DNA from: Paracoccaceae bacterium
GTDB taxonomy: Bacteria; Pseudomonadota; Alphaproteobacteria; Rhodobacterales; Rhodobacteraceae
Length of the DNA: 35,831 nt
Assembly: GCA_003565055.1 (NCBI GenBank)
Contig: PXDM01000221.1
Location: 1-35,831 of the forward strand
Reading direction: 5' to 3'
Shown here: positions 8,024 to 15,943 of the stretch, one piece after another
Numbering within the stretch: position 1 is the first letter of the stretch
How the letters are laid out: each line of letters opens with the position of its first letter
The notes under the pieces: model-generated
What the model saw: the letters and a program-made list of their open reading frames with translations, nothing else
Database searches by the model: none
Told to the model about the DNA's origin: nothing
Made by a program: the position numbers and the translations under genes

Positions 8024-8836
8024 TCAGGCGGATCGAAACACGGTCTGACGGCGCAGGAATTGCGTGGCCTTGCGCGAGACATTGACCGGATCGCCGGTCG
8101 TCAGGAAGGCACTGCTCTGCCCTGCCCCCAGCATTTCCGGGCGGCGCTTGAGGTAATCGTCAAGGCTCGCCGCGACCAGTTTGGGCTGCGAATAGACATC
8201 GACCGACGGTCCCAGCGCCTCGCGAAAGGCGTGTTCGACCAGCGGGTAATGCGTGCAACCCAGCACCGCCGCATCGGGCCGCGGCATCCGGCGCAGGAGC
8301 GATTCGACATGGGAATGGACCAGCGCTTCCGCCAGTTGCATGTCGCCCTGTTCGATTGCGTCGACCACGCCGCCGCAGGGCTGGGCTTCGACATCGACGC
8401 CGATCGCGCGGAAGGCGAGTTCGCGCTGGAAGGCGCGGCTGGACACCGTGGCGGGGGTCGCAAACAGCGCCACATGTTTCACGGCGACCTCGCGCGGCGG
8501 GGAATTGTCGCCCCATTGGCGCTCCGTCAGCGCCTCGATCAGCGGGACAAACACGCCCAGCACGCGCTTGTCGGCGGGCACCCAGGTTTCCTGCATCCGT
8601 TTCAGCGCCGCCGCCGAGGCCGTATTGCAGGCCAGGATCACCAGATCGCACCCCTCCGCCCAGAGCCGTTCGACATTGGTGCAGGTCAGGGTGAAGATAT
8701 CCTCGGCATCGCGCACCCCGTAAGGGGCATGCGCATTGTCGCCCAGGTAAACGAAAGGCGTGTCCGGCAGCCGCTCGGTTAGCGCGCCCAGCACAGTGAG
8801 CCCGCCGAGGCCCGAATCGAATACGCCCACTGCCAT
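8024..8836 (-). CDS. murI: Glutamate racemase MurI
   Basis: Cofactor-independent racemisation of L- to D-glutamate for peptidoglycan in the cytoplasm. From ATG 8836 it has 270 residues beginning MAVGVFDSGLGGLTV, the normal family N-terminus. The two catalytic cysteines are C70 in ILACNTASA and C194 in LGCTHYPLV. GGAG at 8845-8848 (minus strand, 8 bases before ATG) supports this start; an upstream in-frame ATG at 8872 would add 12 residues and put the family start motif inside the protein, so it is less likely. It is followed by argC in the same direction and preceded by the oxidoreductase gene 72 bases away. Confidence 0.95.
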   Translation of the reverse strand: MAVGVFDSGLGGLTVLGALTERLPDTPFVYLGDNAHAPYGVRDAEDIFTLTCTNVERLWAEGCDLVILACNTASAAALKRMQETWVPADKRVLGVFVPLIEALTERQWGDNSPPREVAVKHVALFATPATVSSRAFQRELAFRAIGVDVEAQPCGGVVDAIEQGDMQLAEALVHSHVESLLRRMPRPDAAVLGCTHYPLVEHAFREALGPSVDVYSQPKLVAASLDDYLKRRPEMLGAGQSSAFLTTGDPVNVSRKATQFLRRQTVFRSA

Positions 8837-8862
8837 CTGCCTGTCTCCGGCCCTGAAATCCT

Positions 8863-8887
8863 GCCCCTGCATAGAACTGGCAGGGGC
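8863..8887. other. Hairpin between the oxidoreductase gene and murI
   Basis: GCCCCTGC (8863-8870) and GCAGGGGC (8880-8887) are exact inverted repeats with a 9-base loop. On the minus strand the hairpin starts about 21 bases after the oxidoreductase stop and has no U-tract. It may reduce read-through into murI or protect the 3' end. A site overlapping the murI leader is equally possible. Confidence 0.35.
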
Positions 8888-8908
8888 GGAAATCCAGTCT
8901 GTTCGCGC

Positions 8909-11900
8909 CTATTCAGCGGCAATCCGGGCGGGGCCTGCGTGAAAAGCGGTGAGGAGTTCCGCCCGGCGCTGAGCGGATTTTTCAGCGTTGCGATGCTTGA
9001 CCGGGCCGAAACCGCGAATGGTCAACGGCAATTCGGCAAGCTGCACGGCAATCGCGTGGTTCTCCGGGGTCAGCCCGGCAAAGATCTCGGCGATCAGCGC
9101 TTCATAATCGCGGATCAACTTCCGCTCCATCCGCCGCTCAGCCGTGTAGCCGAACGGATCAAGCGGCGTGCCACGCAAGGGTTTCAGCGCGGCCAGCGGC
9201 TTGAAGGCGCGCAGGATCCATGGCCCGAAGCTGCGTTTCACCGGGCGGCCATCAGAGCCCATACGCGACAGAAGTGGCGGCGCGAGGTGGAAGCGCGGGG
9301 TGAAATCGCCGTCAAATTCTGCGCGGGCCTTCTCGACCGTCTGCAGATGCAGGCGCGCGACCTCGTATTCATCCTTGTAGCTCAGCAGCTTGTGATAGCC
9401 CCGCGCAATCGCCTCACGCAGCTGCGCATCAGGCGCCTGATCGACCAGCTTGCGGTAGCGCCGCGCCAGACGCTTGGACTGGTACTGCGTCAGATGGTCC
9501 TCGCGCAGCGCGATTTTCTCGTCCAGTGACAGGGGCTTGCGTGCCACCTTGTCGGCGAGCATGCGGGCCGCGTCTTCTGAATGGGTCACCGACCAGCGCC
9601 CGAGCGCGAAGGCGCGGGCATTGCCCGCCACTGCCGCGCCGTTCAGCTCGATCGCGCGCAGGATCGCGGCCTCGGACAGCGGCACCAGCCCCATCTGCCA
9701 GGCCGCGCCCAGCGCCATCATGTTGGAAAAGATGCTGTCGCCCAAAAGCCGCCGCGCCAGATCGGAATAATCGAAAAGCTGCACCCGCGCGCCGAGCCGG
9801 GCCTGTAGCGCAAGTTTCAGATCCTCGGTCGGGATGCGGAATTCCGTGTCGCGGGTGAAGTCGCCGGTGATGATCTCATGGCTGTTGACCGCAGCACCCG
9901 TCTGGCCCGCGCGCATCAGCCCCATGGTCTTCGCGCCTGCGGTGACGACCAGATCCCCGCCGATGACGCAATGCGCCTCACCGACCGCGACGCGAATGGC
10001 CGAGATATCTTCGGGGCGTTCGGCGAGACGGCAATGGATATGCACCGCGCCGCCCTTCTGCGCGAGCCCCGCCATCTCGATCAGCCCCGCGCCCTTGCCG
10101 TCGAGCTGCGCGGCCTGCGCCAAGATCGCACCCACGGTCACAACGCCCGTGCCGCCGACGCCGGTGATGACGATGTTATGCGTGCCGCTGATCGCAGGCA
10201 GGTCCGGCGCGGGCAAGTCCGGCAGATCGACCGACGCAGTCGCGGCTTTCTTCACCTGCGCGCCTTCCAGCGTCACGAAAGACGGGCAAAACCCCTTCAG
10301 ACAAGAGAAATCCTTGTTGCAGGACGACTGGTCAATCGCGCGTTTGCGGCCCAGTTCCGTCTCGACCGGCACGATGGAGACGCAATTGGATTGCACCCCA
10401 CAATCACCGCAGCCCTCGCACACATCGGTATTGATGAACACGCGCTGGTCCGGGTCGGGGAATTGCCCGCGCTTGCGCCTGCGGCGTTTTTCGGCGGCAC
10501 AGGTCTGCACATAGATGATCGCCGACACGCCCTGATGGGCGGCGCAATCCTTCTGCACCCCCTCCAGCCCAGCGCGCGGATGCCAGCCGACCGCGCGCGG
10601 GAAATCGGCGCGGTGGGGCTCTTCCTTCTCGTCGAACACGACCTCGATCTTGCCCACCCCCATCGCGACCAGCTCATGGGCGATCTGCGCGGGGGTCAGG
10701 CCGCCTTCATTCTTCTGCCCGCCGGTCATGGCGACAGCATCATTGAACAGGATCTTGTAGGTGATGTTTGTGCCCGCCGCGAGTGCGGCGCGGATCGCCT
10801 GCACCCCGGAATGGTTATAGGTTCCGTCGCCGAGGTTCTGGAAAACATGGGGCCGCGTCGAAAACGGCGCCTCGCCGATCCAGTTTGCGCCCTCGCCGCC
10901 CATCTGCGTGAAGCCGGTGGTCGCGCGGTCCATCCATTGCACCATGTAGTGACAGCCGATGCCCGCATAGGCGCGATGCCCTTCGGGCACTTTGGTCGAG
11001 CTGTTATGCGGGCAGCCCGAGCAATAATAGGGCAGCCGCGCCGCCAGATCCTGCGCGTTATCGGCCCGGCGCGCCTCCGCCAGCATCGCGAGCCCCGCCT
11101 GTACGCGATCCGTCGCGCGCCCCTCCTCGATCAGGATCGCGCCCAGCTTCTCGGCGATCATGATCGGATCGAGCGCGTAGCGGGTCGGGAACAGCTCGAC
11201 CTGCCGCCCGTTTTCCCAGGCATCGCCCTTGTGCCAGCCATAGACGCGCCGGCCCCGGCGGTCATCGAAAATCGCCTCCTTGACCTGCACCTCGATCAGC
11301 TTGCGCTTTTCCTCGACCACGACAATCAGCTCCAGCCCCTCGGCCCAGTCATGAAAGCCGCGCATGTCCAGCGGGAAGGTCTGGCCAATCTTGTAGGTCG
11401 TGATCCCCAGCCGCTCCGCGCCCTCAGCGTCAATCCCCAGAAGGCTCAGCGCATGCACCAGATCGAGCCAGTTCTTGCCCGCCGCCACCAACCCGATCTT
11501 CGCGCCCGGCTTGCCCCAGACGCGCCGATCCAGCCTGTTCGCATGCGAAAACGCCTCTGCCGCGAAGCGCTTATGGTCGATCATCCGGGCTTCCTGCGCC
11601 ACAGGCGTATCGCCCAGCCGGATATTCAACCCGCCCTCGGGCATCTTGAAATCGGGGGCCGTAAACTGCATCCGATGCGGGTTACCATCGACGACGGCAG
11701 TCGCCTCAACGGTTTCCTTGACCGTTTTCAGCCCCACCCAAACGCCCGCGAAACGCGACAGCGCATAGCCGTAATGCCCGAAATCGAGCACTTCCTGCAC
11801 GCCTGCTGGCGAGAGGACCGGGATATAAGCATCGACCATCGCCCAGTCGGATTGATGCAGCACCGTTGACGACTCGCCCGTATGATCATCCCCCATCGCG

Positions 11901-12322
11901 ACCAGAACACCGCCATGACGCGACGACCCGGCCATATTCGCATGGCGAAACACATCGCCGGTGCGGTCCACGCCCGGCCCCTTGCCATACCAGAGCCCGA
12001 ACACCCCGTCGAAACGCCCCTCGCCGCGCAGTTCCGCCTGCTGGCTGCCCCAGAGCGCGGTCGCCGCCAGATCCTCGTTCAGCCCCTCCTGAAAGCGGAT
12101 CTCCGCCGCTTCCAGAAGCGCGCGGGCGCGCGCCATCTGCAGATCCACCGCGCCCAGAGGCGAGCCGCGATAGCCTGTCACATAGCCTGCCGTTTTCAGC
12201 CCCGCCGCCCGGTCGCGCGCGGCCTGCGCCAGCATCAGCCGCACCAGCGCCTGCGTGCCATTAAGCAGCACTGGCGATTTTTCCAGATCGAATCGGTCGG
12301 ACAGTGTAATGTCGTGACGCAT
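8909..12322 (-). CDS. Fused indolepyruvate ferredoxin oxidoreductase (alpha-gamma type)
   Basis: Oxidatively decarboxylates aryl pyruvates, and probably branched 2-oxoacids, to acyl-CoA while reducing ferredoxin in amino-acid catabolism. The start is set at ATG 12322 (1137 residues) by a strong Shine-Dalgarno GGGAGGT at 12329-12335; the longer frame from 12463 runs through the promoter. Layout: N-terminal pyruvate-ferredoxin-oxidoreductase-type domain (VTGYRGSPLGAVD near 48-60), a cysteine pair C434-S-G-C437, a thiamine diphosphate site (GDGTYNHSG, then FNDAVAMTGGQ), a ferredoxin-like cluster from C635 (CEGCGDCGVQSNC, then CNKDFSCLKGFCPS), and the gamma domain from GVGGTGVVTVGAILAQAA. The C-terminal about 250 residues are the DUF6537-type extension. 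It is monocistronic or the first gene before murI, and divergent from a LysR gene. Confidence 0.93.
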   Translation of the reverse strand: MRHDITLSDRFDLEKSPVLLNGTQALVRLMLAQAARDRAAGLKTAGYVTGYRGSPLGAVDLQMARARALLEAAEIRFQEGLNEDLAATALWGSQQAELRGEGRFDGVFGLWYGKGPGVDRTGDVFRHANMAGSSRHGGVLVAMGDDHTGESSTVLHQSDWAMVDAYIPVLSPAGVQEVLDFGHYGYALSRFAGVWVGLKTVKETVEATAVVDGNPHRMQFTAPDFKMPEGGLNIRLGDTPVAQEARMIDHKRFAAEAFSHANRLDRRVWGKPGAKIGLVAAGKNWLDLVHALSLLGIDAEGAERLGITTYKIGQTFPLDMRGFHDWAEGLELIVVVEEKRKLIEVQVKEAIFDDRRGRRVYGWHKGDAWENGRQVELFPTRYALDPIMIAEKLGAILIEEGRATDRVQAGLAMLAEARRADNAQDLAARLPYYCSGCPHNSSTKVPEGHRAYAGIGCHYMVQWMDRATTGFTQMGGEGANWIGEAPFSTRPHVFQNLGDGTYNHSGVQAIRAALAAGTNITYKILFNDAVAMTGGQKNEGGLTPAQIAHELVAMGVGKIEVVFDEKEEPHRADFPRAVGWHPRAGLEGVQKDCAAHQGVSAIIYVQTCAAEKRRRRKRGQFPDPDQRVFINTDVCEGCGDCGVQSNCVSIVPVETELGRKRAIDQSSCNKDFSCLKGFCPSFVTLEGAQVKKAATASVDLPDLPAPDLPAISGTHNIVITGVGGTGVVTVGAILAQAAQLDGKGAGLIEMAGLAQKGGAVHIHCRLAERPEDISAIRVAVGEAHCVIGGDLVVTAGAKTMGLMRAGQTGAAVNSHEIITGDFTRDTEFRIPTEDLKLALQARLGARVQLFDYSDLARRLLGDSIFSNMMALGAAWQMGLVPLSEAAILRAIELNGAAVAGNARAFALGRWSVTHSEDAARMLADKVARKPLSLDEKIALREDHLTQYQSKRLARRYRKLVDQAPDAQLREAIARGYHKLLSYKDEYEVARLHLQTVEKARAEFDGDFTPRFHLAPPLLSRMGSDGRPVKRSFGPWILRAFKPLAALKPLRGTPLDPFGYTAERRMERKLIRDYEALIAEIFAGLTPENHAIAVQLAELPLTIRGFGPVKHRNAEKSAQRRAELLTAFHAGPARIAAE

Positions 12323-12328
12323 CCTTGC

Positions 12329-12335
12329 ACCTCCC
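12329..12335 (-). promoter_or_regulatory. Shine-Dalgarno of the oxidoreductase gene
   Basis: Minus-strand GGGAGGT, six bases before ATG 12322. It decides this start over the in-frame ATG 141 bases further upstream, whose extension would encode the predicted promoter and operator. Confidence 0.8.
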
Positions 12336-12358
12336 GTCGCAATGTTGCGTAAGGCTTG

Positions 12359-12386
12359 ATCATAGGTCACATTTGCTGACCTACAA
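12359..12386 (-). promoter_or_regulatory. Predicted promoter of the oxidoreductase gene
   Basis: On the minus strand -35 TTGTAG (12381-12386), a 16-base spacer and -10 TATGAT (12359-12364, five of six matches to TATAAT). The expected transcript starts near 12352, leaving a leader of about 30 bases with the strong Shine-Dalgarno. Assigned by eye. Confidence 0.55.
12363..12383. promoter_or_regulatory. Palindromic operator TAGGTCA-N7-TGACCTA inside the promoter
   Basis: TAGGTCA (12363-12369) and TGACCTA (12377-12383) are perfect inverted repeats with seven bases between them. The palindrome fills the spacer and touches both promoter hexamers, so a protein bound here should block RNA polymerase. 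The binding factor is unknown; the divergent LysR protein or another repressor are both possible. Confidence 0.55.
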
Positions 12387-12431
12387 AGTGATTTCTTGCG
12401 TTTAAGCGCTTTTGTGAACAGCAAAAAACGC

Positions 12432-12460
12432 TTAGACAGATCGCGAATTGTTTGCGTAAT
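12432..12460 (+). promoter_or_regulatory. Predicted promoter of the second LysR gene
   Basis: TTAGAC (12432-12437), 17-base spacer, CGTAAT (12455-12460). The -10 overlaps one of the TTGCGTAA copies of this region (12452-12459). A transcript would start near 12467, leaving about 16 leader bases before ATG 12483. Modest support. Confidence 0.35.
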
Positions 12461-12482
12461 CAACTGTTATGGAAATTTTGCC

Positions 12483-13376
12483 ATGGACTGGGACAAGCTC
12501 AGAATCTTCCACGCGGTCGCCGATGCGGGCAGCCTCACCCATGCCGGGGACACGCTGAAACTGTCGCAATCCGCCGTCAGCCGCCAGATTCGCGCGCTTG
12601 AGGAATCGCTCGACGCGATCCTGTTCCACCGCCATGCGCGCGGCCTGATTCTGACCGAACAGGGCGAAGTGCTCTTCGCGGCCACCCGCGAGATGAGCCG
12701 CACGCTCGACTCCGCCTCTGCCCGCATCCGAGACACCGAGGATGAAGTCTACGGCGAATTGCGCGTCACCTCGACCACGGGTTTCGGCACGCTCTTTCTC
12801 GCGCCGCGCCTTCCCTCGCTCTACGCGCAATATCCAGACCTCAAGATCGACCTGATGCTCGAAGAGCGCGTGCTCGACCTGCCGATGCGCGAAGCCGATG
12901 TGGCGATTCGCATGAAAGAGCCCTCGCAGGCCGATCTGATTCGCAAACGGCTGATGAGTGTGACCATGCGGCTCTACGCCTCCGAGGAATATCTGCGCGC
13001 CAATGGGCGGCCCGAAACGCTTGAAGACCTTACCGATTTCCGCCTGATTTCGCAGAATATCACCTCCGCACAGGTCAGTGTGGGCGCGCAACTCATCCGC
13101 GAATTGACCGCCCGCCCGCTGCGCTCCAGCTTCACGGTGAACAATTATTTCGGCGTGCTTCAGGCGGTGATCAATCACCTCGGGATTGGCGTTCTGCCCG
13201 ATTACGTCTCCGAGGATTTCCCCGAGCTGGTCCATGTTCTGCCAGAGGTCGCGAGCGGCGACATTCCTGTATTTCTGGCCTATCCCGAAGAATTGCGCCA
13301 GTCGCGCCGCATTGCCGCATTCCGGGATTTCGTGGTCGAAGAGATCGTCGCCTATCGCCGCGCGCGCCAAAGCTGA
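12483..13376 (+). CDS. LysR-family transcriptional regulator divergent from the oxidoreductase
   Basis: A 297-residue LysR protein from ATG 12483 (MDWDKLRIFHAVADAGSLTH). The helix-turn-helix is at about 2-60 (AGDTLKLSQSAVSRQIRALE), followed by an effector domain from about residue 88. An upstream in-frame start at 12396 would add 29 residues of non-family sequence and include the predicted promoter, so I do not use it. Being divergent from the oxidoreductase, with palindromes between them, it is the obvious candidate regulator; the ligand may be an aromatic or branched amino-acid derivative. That is inference. No recognisable terminator lies directly after the stop; the next one is at 13549-13577. 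Confidence 0.93.
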   Translation: MDWDKLRIFHAVADAGSLTHAGDTLKLSQSAVSRQIRALEESLDAILFHRHARGLILTEQGEVLFAATREMSRTLDSASARIRDTEDEVYGELRVTSTTGFGTLFLAPRLPSLYAQYPDLKIDLMLEERVLDLPMREADVAIRMKEPSQADLIRKRLMSVTMRLYASEEYLRANGRPETLEDLTDFRLISQNITSAQVSVGAQLIRELTARPLRSSFTVNNYFGVLQAVINHLGIGVLPDYVSEDFPELVHVLPEVASGDIPVFLAYPEELRQSRRIAAFRDFVVEEIVAYRRARQS

Positions 13377-13504
13377 CCGTGCGCGCGCCCGCCCCTGCAA
13401 GCACAACTTGCGCATGAGGCATGTTTGCAACGCAAATCCGTCATTCCTCGCATAAGATAAACAATTAACTTGCGTAACGAAGTGCTAACTCCATATGGAA
13501 AGAT

Positions 13505-13577
13505 AAGGGCGCGCGCTTTTGCGTGTCCCTACCTCCCTGTTGGACTTTGGCCGAGCACTGCGCTCGGCCTTTTTTTT
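13505..13577 (+). ncRNA. Candidate short RNA or purL leader attenuator with anti-Shine-Dalgarno run
   Basis: The segment has a promoter-like sequence just upstream, no plausible reading frame, a pyrimidine-rich run CCCTACCTCCCT at 13527-13538 and a strong intrinsic terminator at its end. The run is complementary to Shine-Dalgarno sequences. Either a trans-acting RNA of about 70 bases or a cis leader that ends transcription before purL fits. I do not recognise it as a named family. The 5' end is a guess from the promoter. Confidence 0.45.
13549..13577 (+). terminator. Strong intrinsic terminator before purL
   Basis: GGCCGAGC (13549-13556), five-base loop, GCTCGGCC (13562-13569), then eight T residues (13570-13577). 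It is the best rho-independent terminator in the window. It lies 148 bases before purL, so it ends either the LysR transcript or a separate short RNA. Confidence 0.9.
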
Positions 13578-13724
13578 GCGCTGCCGTGCGCGTGGCGATC
13601 CGGAGAGCCGTCCAAGCGCAGGGAAGCCCCCCTTTCCCCTTTTGCGGGGATGGATTATGGACAGGTGAAAAGCCTGCGCCTGTCTGCGCGGGCCCGCGCG
13701 AAACCTGCGAAAAGGTAGACCAGA

Positions 13725-15890
13725 ATGACCGAACCCGCCCTGACTGATGAGTTGATCGCCGCCCATGGGCTCAAGCCCGATGAATATGCGCGCATTCTCG
13801 ACATCATCGGTCGCACGCCGACTTTCACGGAACTGGGCATCTTTTCGGCCATGTGGAACGAGCATTGTTCCTATAAATCATCGAAGAAATGGCTGCGCAC
13901 CCTGCCGACCAGTGGCCCGCAGGTCATCTGCGGCCCCGGCGAGAATGCAGGCGTCGTCGATATCGGCGACGGGCAGGCCGTGATCTTCAAGATGGAGAGC
14001 CACAACCACCCCAGCTATATCGAGCCCTATCAGGGGGCCGCAACTGGCGTGGGCGGCATCCTGCGCGATGTCTTCACCATGGGCGCGCGGCCCATCGCGG
14101 CGATGAATGCGCTGAGCTTCGGCGCGCCGTCGCATCCCAAAACCCCGCATCTGGTGCGCGGCGTCGTTGAGGGCATCGGCGGCTATGGCAACGCGTTTGG
14201 CGTGCCGACGGTGGGCGGCGAGGTCCGGTTTCACCCCGCCTATAACGGCAATTGTCTTGTGAATGCCTTCGCCGCCGGGCTGGCCGATGCGGACAAGATC
14301 TTCTATTCTGCGGCCAGCGGCGTCGGCATGCCCGTCGTCTATCTCGGGGCCAAAACGGGCCGCGACGGCGTTGGCGGCGCAACCATGGCCAGCGCCGAAT
14401 TCGACGACACGATCGAAGAAAAGCGCCCCACGGTGCAGGTCGGCGACCCGTTTACGGAAAAGCGCCTGTTGGAGGCCTGTCTGGAACTGATGGCCTCGGG
14501 GGCCGTGATCTCGATTCAGGACATGGGCGCGGCGGGGCTGACCTGTTCGGCTGTGGAAATGGGCGACAAGGGCGGCTTGGGCGTCAAGCTGCAACTCGAT
14601 CATGTGCCCCAGCGCGAAGCCGCGATGACCGCTTACGAGATGATGCTCTCCGAAAGTCAGGAACGCATGCTGATGGTCCTCAAACCCTCGATGGAGGCCG
14701 AGGCCCGCGCGATTTTCGACAAATGGGATCTCGATTTCGCCATCGTGGGTGAGACCATTGCCGAGGATCGCTTCCTGATCCTGCATGGCAATGAGGTCAT
14801 GGCCGATCTGCCGCTGTCGAAACTCTCCTCCAGCGCGCCGGAATATGACCGCCCCTGGGTGGAAACTCCGGCCCCCGCAGCCCTGACGGATATCCCCGAA
14901 ATCACGCCCATCGACGCCCTGCGCACCCTGATCGCAAGCCCCAGTTACGCCCATAAGGCCTGGGTCTGGGAACAATACGACACGCAGGTGATGGCCGATA
15001 CTGTGCGCACACCCGGCTTGGGCGCGGGCATCATCCGCGTGCATGGCACGGATAAGGCGCTGGCCTTCACCTCTGACGTGACCCCGCGCTATGTCCGCGC
15101 CAACCCGTTCGAGGGCGGCAAACAGGCCGTGGCCGAAGCCTATCGCAACCTGACGGCGGTGGGCGCGCGGCCGCTTGCTTCGACCGACAACCTGAATTTC
15201 GGCAACCCTGAGAAGCCCGAGATCATGGGCCAGCTTGTTGGTGCGATCAAGGGTATCGGGGCCGCCTGCGAAGCCCTCGACATGCCGATCGTCTCGGGCA
15301 ATGTCTCGCTCTATAATGAAACCGACGGGCGCGCGATCCTGCCCACGCCGACCATCGGCGCGGTCGGGCTGATCGACCATCTCGACCAGATCATCGGCGG
15401 GCAGCCAGAGGCGGGCGATCTCGCGCTGGTGCTGGGCGAGACGCAGGGCAATCTCGGCCAATCCGCGCTGCTGGCCGAAGCGTTCGGGATCGAAGCAGGC
15501 GACGCGCCTGCGGTCGATCTGGAGACTGAGCGCCGCAATGGCGAATTCCTGAGGGCGCATGGTGCTTGGGTGAAGGCCGCGACCGACCTTTCGGATGGCG
15601 GGCTTGCGCTCGCGGCCTTCGAGATGGCAGAGGCCGCGGGCCTGGGCGTGAGCTTAGACGCTGGCGACATCGCGACGCTTTTCGGCGAGGATCAGGCCCG
15701 CTACCTGCTCGCCTGCAGCTTCGATCAGGCCGAAGCGCTGATGGTCGCGGCGGGTCAGGCCGGGGTGGCGCTGGCGATGGTGGGCCGTTTCGGCGGCGAG
15801 GAGGTCAGTTTCGGCGGCGAAAGCACAGCACTTGCGGGTCTGTCGACGCTTTATCGGTCAAGCTTCGCAAGCGCGATCGGGGACGCTTGA
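13725..15890 (+). CDS. purL: Phosphoribosylformylglycinamidine synthase subunit PurL
   Basis: ATP-dependent synthesis of FGAM from FGAR in purine biosynthesis, using ammonia delivered by PurQ with PurS. The 721-residue product is the small (type II) PurL that works as a PurLQS complex. The family N-terminus is clear: TFTELGIFSAMWNEHCSYKSSK (catalytic His near residue 47), ESHNHPS, GAATGVGGILRD and PIVSGNVSLYNE. The Shine-Dalgarno AAGGTAG lies just before the ATG. purQ and purS are not in the window. bolA and grxD follow in the same direction, an order I know from Rhodobacterales. Regulation may involve the terminator and pyrimidine run in the leader. Confidence 0.97.
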   Translation: MTEPALTDELIAAHGLKPDEYARILDIIGRTPTFTELGIFSAMWNEHCSYKSSKKWLRTLPTSGPQVICGPGENAGVVDIGDGQAVIFKMESHNHPSYIEPYQGAATGVGGILRDVFTMGARPIAAMNALSFGAPSHPKTPHLVRGVVEGIGGYGNAFGVPTVGGEVRFHPAYNGNCLVNAFAAGLADADKIFYSAASGVGMPVVYLGAKTGRDGVGGATMASAEFDDTIEEKRPTVQVGDPFTEKRLLEACLELMASGAVISIQDMGAAGLTCSAVEMGDKGGLGVKLQLDHVPQREAAMTAYEMMLSESQERMLMVLKPSMEAEARAIFDKWDLDFAIVGETIAEDRFLILHGNEVMADLPLSKLSSSAPEYDRPWVETPAPAALTDIPEITPIDALRTLIASPSYAHKAWVWEQYDTQVMADTVRTPGLGAGIIRVHGTDKALAFTSDVTPRYVRANPFEGGKQAVAEAYRNLTAVGARPLASTDNLNFGNPEKPEIMGQLVGAIKGIGAACEALDMPIVSGNVSLYNETDGRAILPTPTIGAVGLIDHLDQIIGGQPEAGDLALVLGETQGNLGQSALLAEAFGIEAGDAPAVDLETERRNGEFLRAHGAWVKAATDLSDGGLALAAFEMAEAAGLGVSLDAGDIATLFGEDQARYLLACSFDQAEALMVAAGQAGVALAMVGRFGGEEVSFGGESTALAGLSTLYRSSFASAIGDA

Positions 15891-15943
15891 TCTCGCCCGG
15901 TGCGAGGATTACCTTCACGCCAAATCGAAAGGAAACCGGCGCC

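Larger units (their letters stand above)
13377..13724. other. Noncoding segment between the LysR gene and purL
   Basis: These 348 bases hold no credible protein gene. From left to right there are inverted half-sites GCAAG/CTTGC (13397-13411) and TTTGC/GCAAA (13424-13436), an AT-rich patch with TTGCGTAA at 13470-13477, a candidate short RNA ending in a strong terminator (13505-13577), and about 147 bases of GC-rich leader before purL. A possible promoter for the RNA is TTGCGT (13470-13475) with ATATGG (13493-13498), 17-base spacer. The purL Shine-Dalgarno AAGGTAG is near 13712-13718. Confidence 0.6.

Noticed and set aside
9878..11869. Open frame of 663 codons on the plus strand within the oxidoreductase gene
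   Set aside because: Antisense to a gene with clear cofactor motifs; typical high-GC shadow.
12323..12463. N-terminal extension of 47 residues for the oxidoreductase
   Set aside because: It would encode the predicted promoter and palindrome; ATG 12322 has a near-perfect Shine-Dalgarno and the family N-terminus.
13470..13718. Open frame of 82 codons starting at TTG in the purL leader
   Set aside because: Reads through the terminator stem and T-run, has no ribosome site and no recognisable sequence.
13878..15560. Open frame of 560 codons on the minus strand within purL
   Set aside because: Lies entirely antisense to purL, rich in His, Arg, Asp and Gly as expected from the reverse of high-GC codons; no known motif and no ribosome site.
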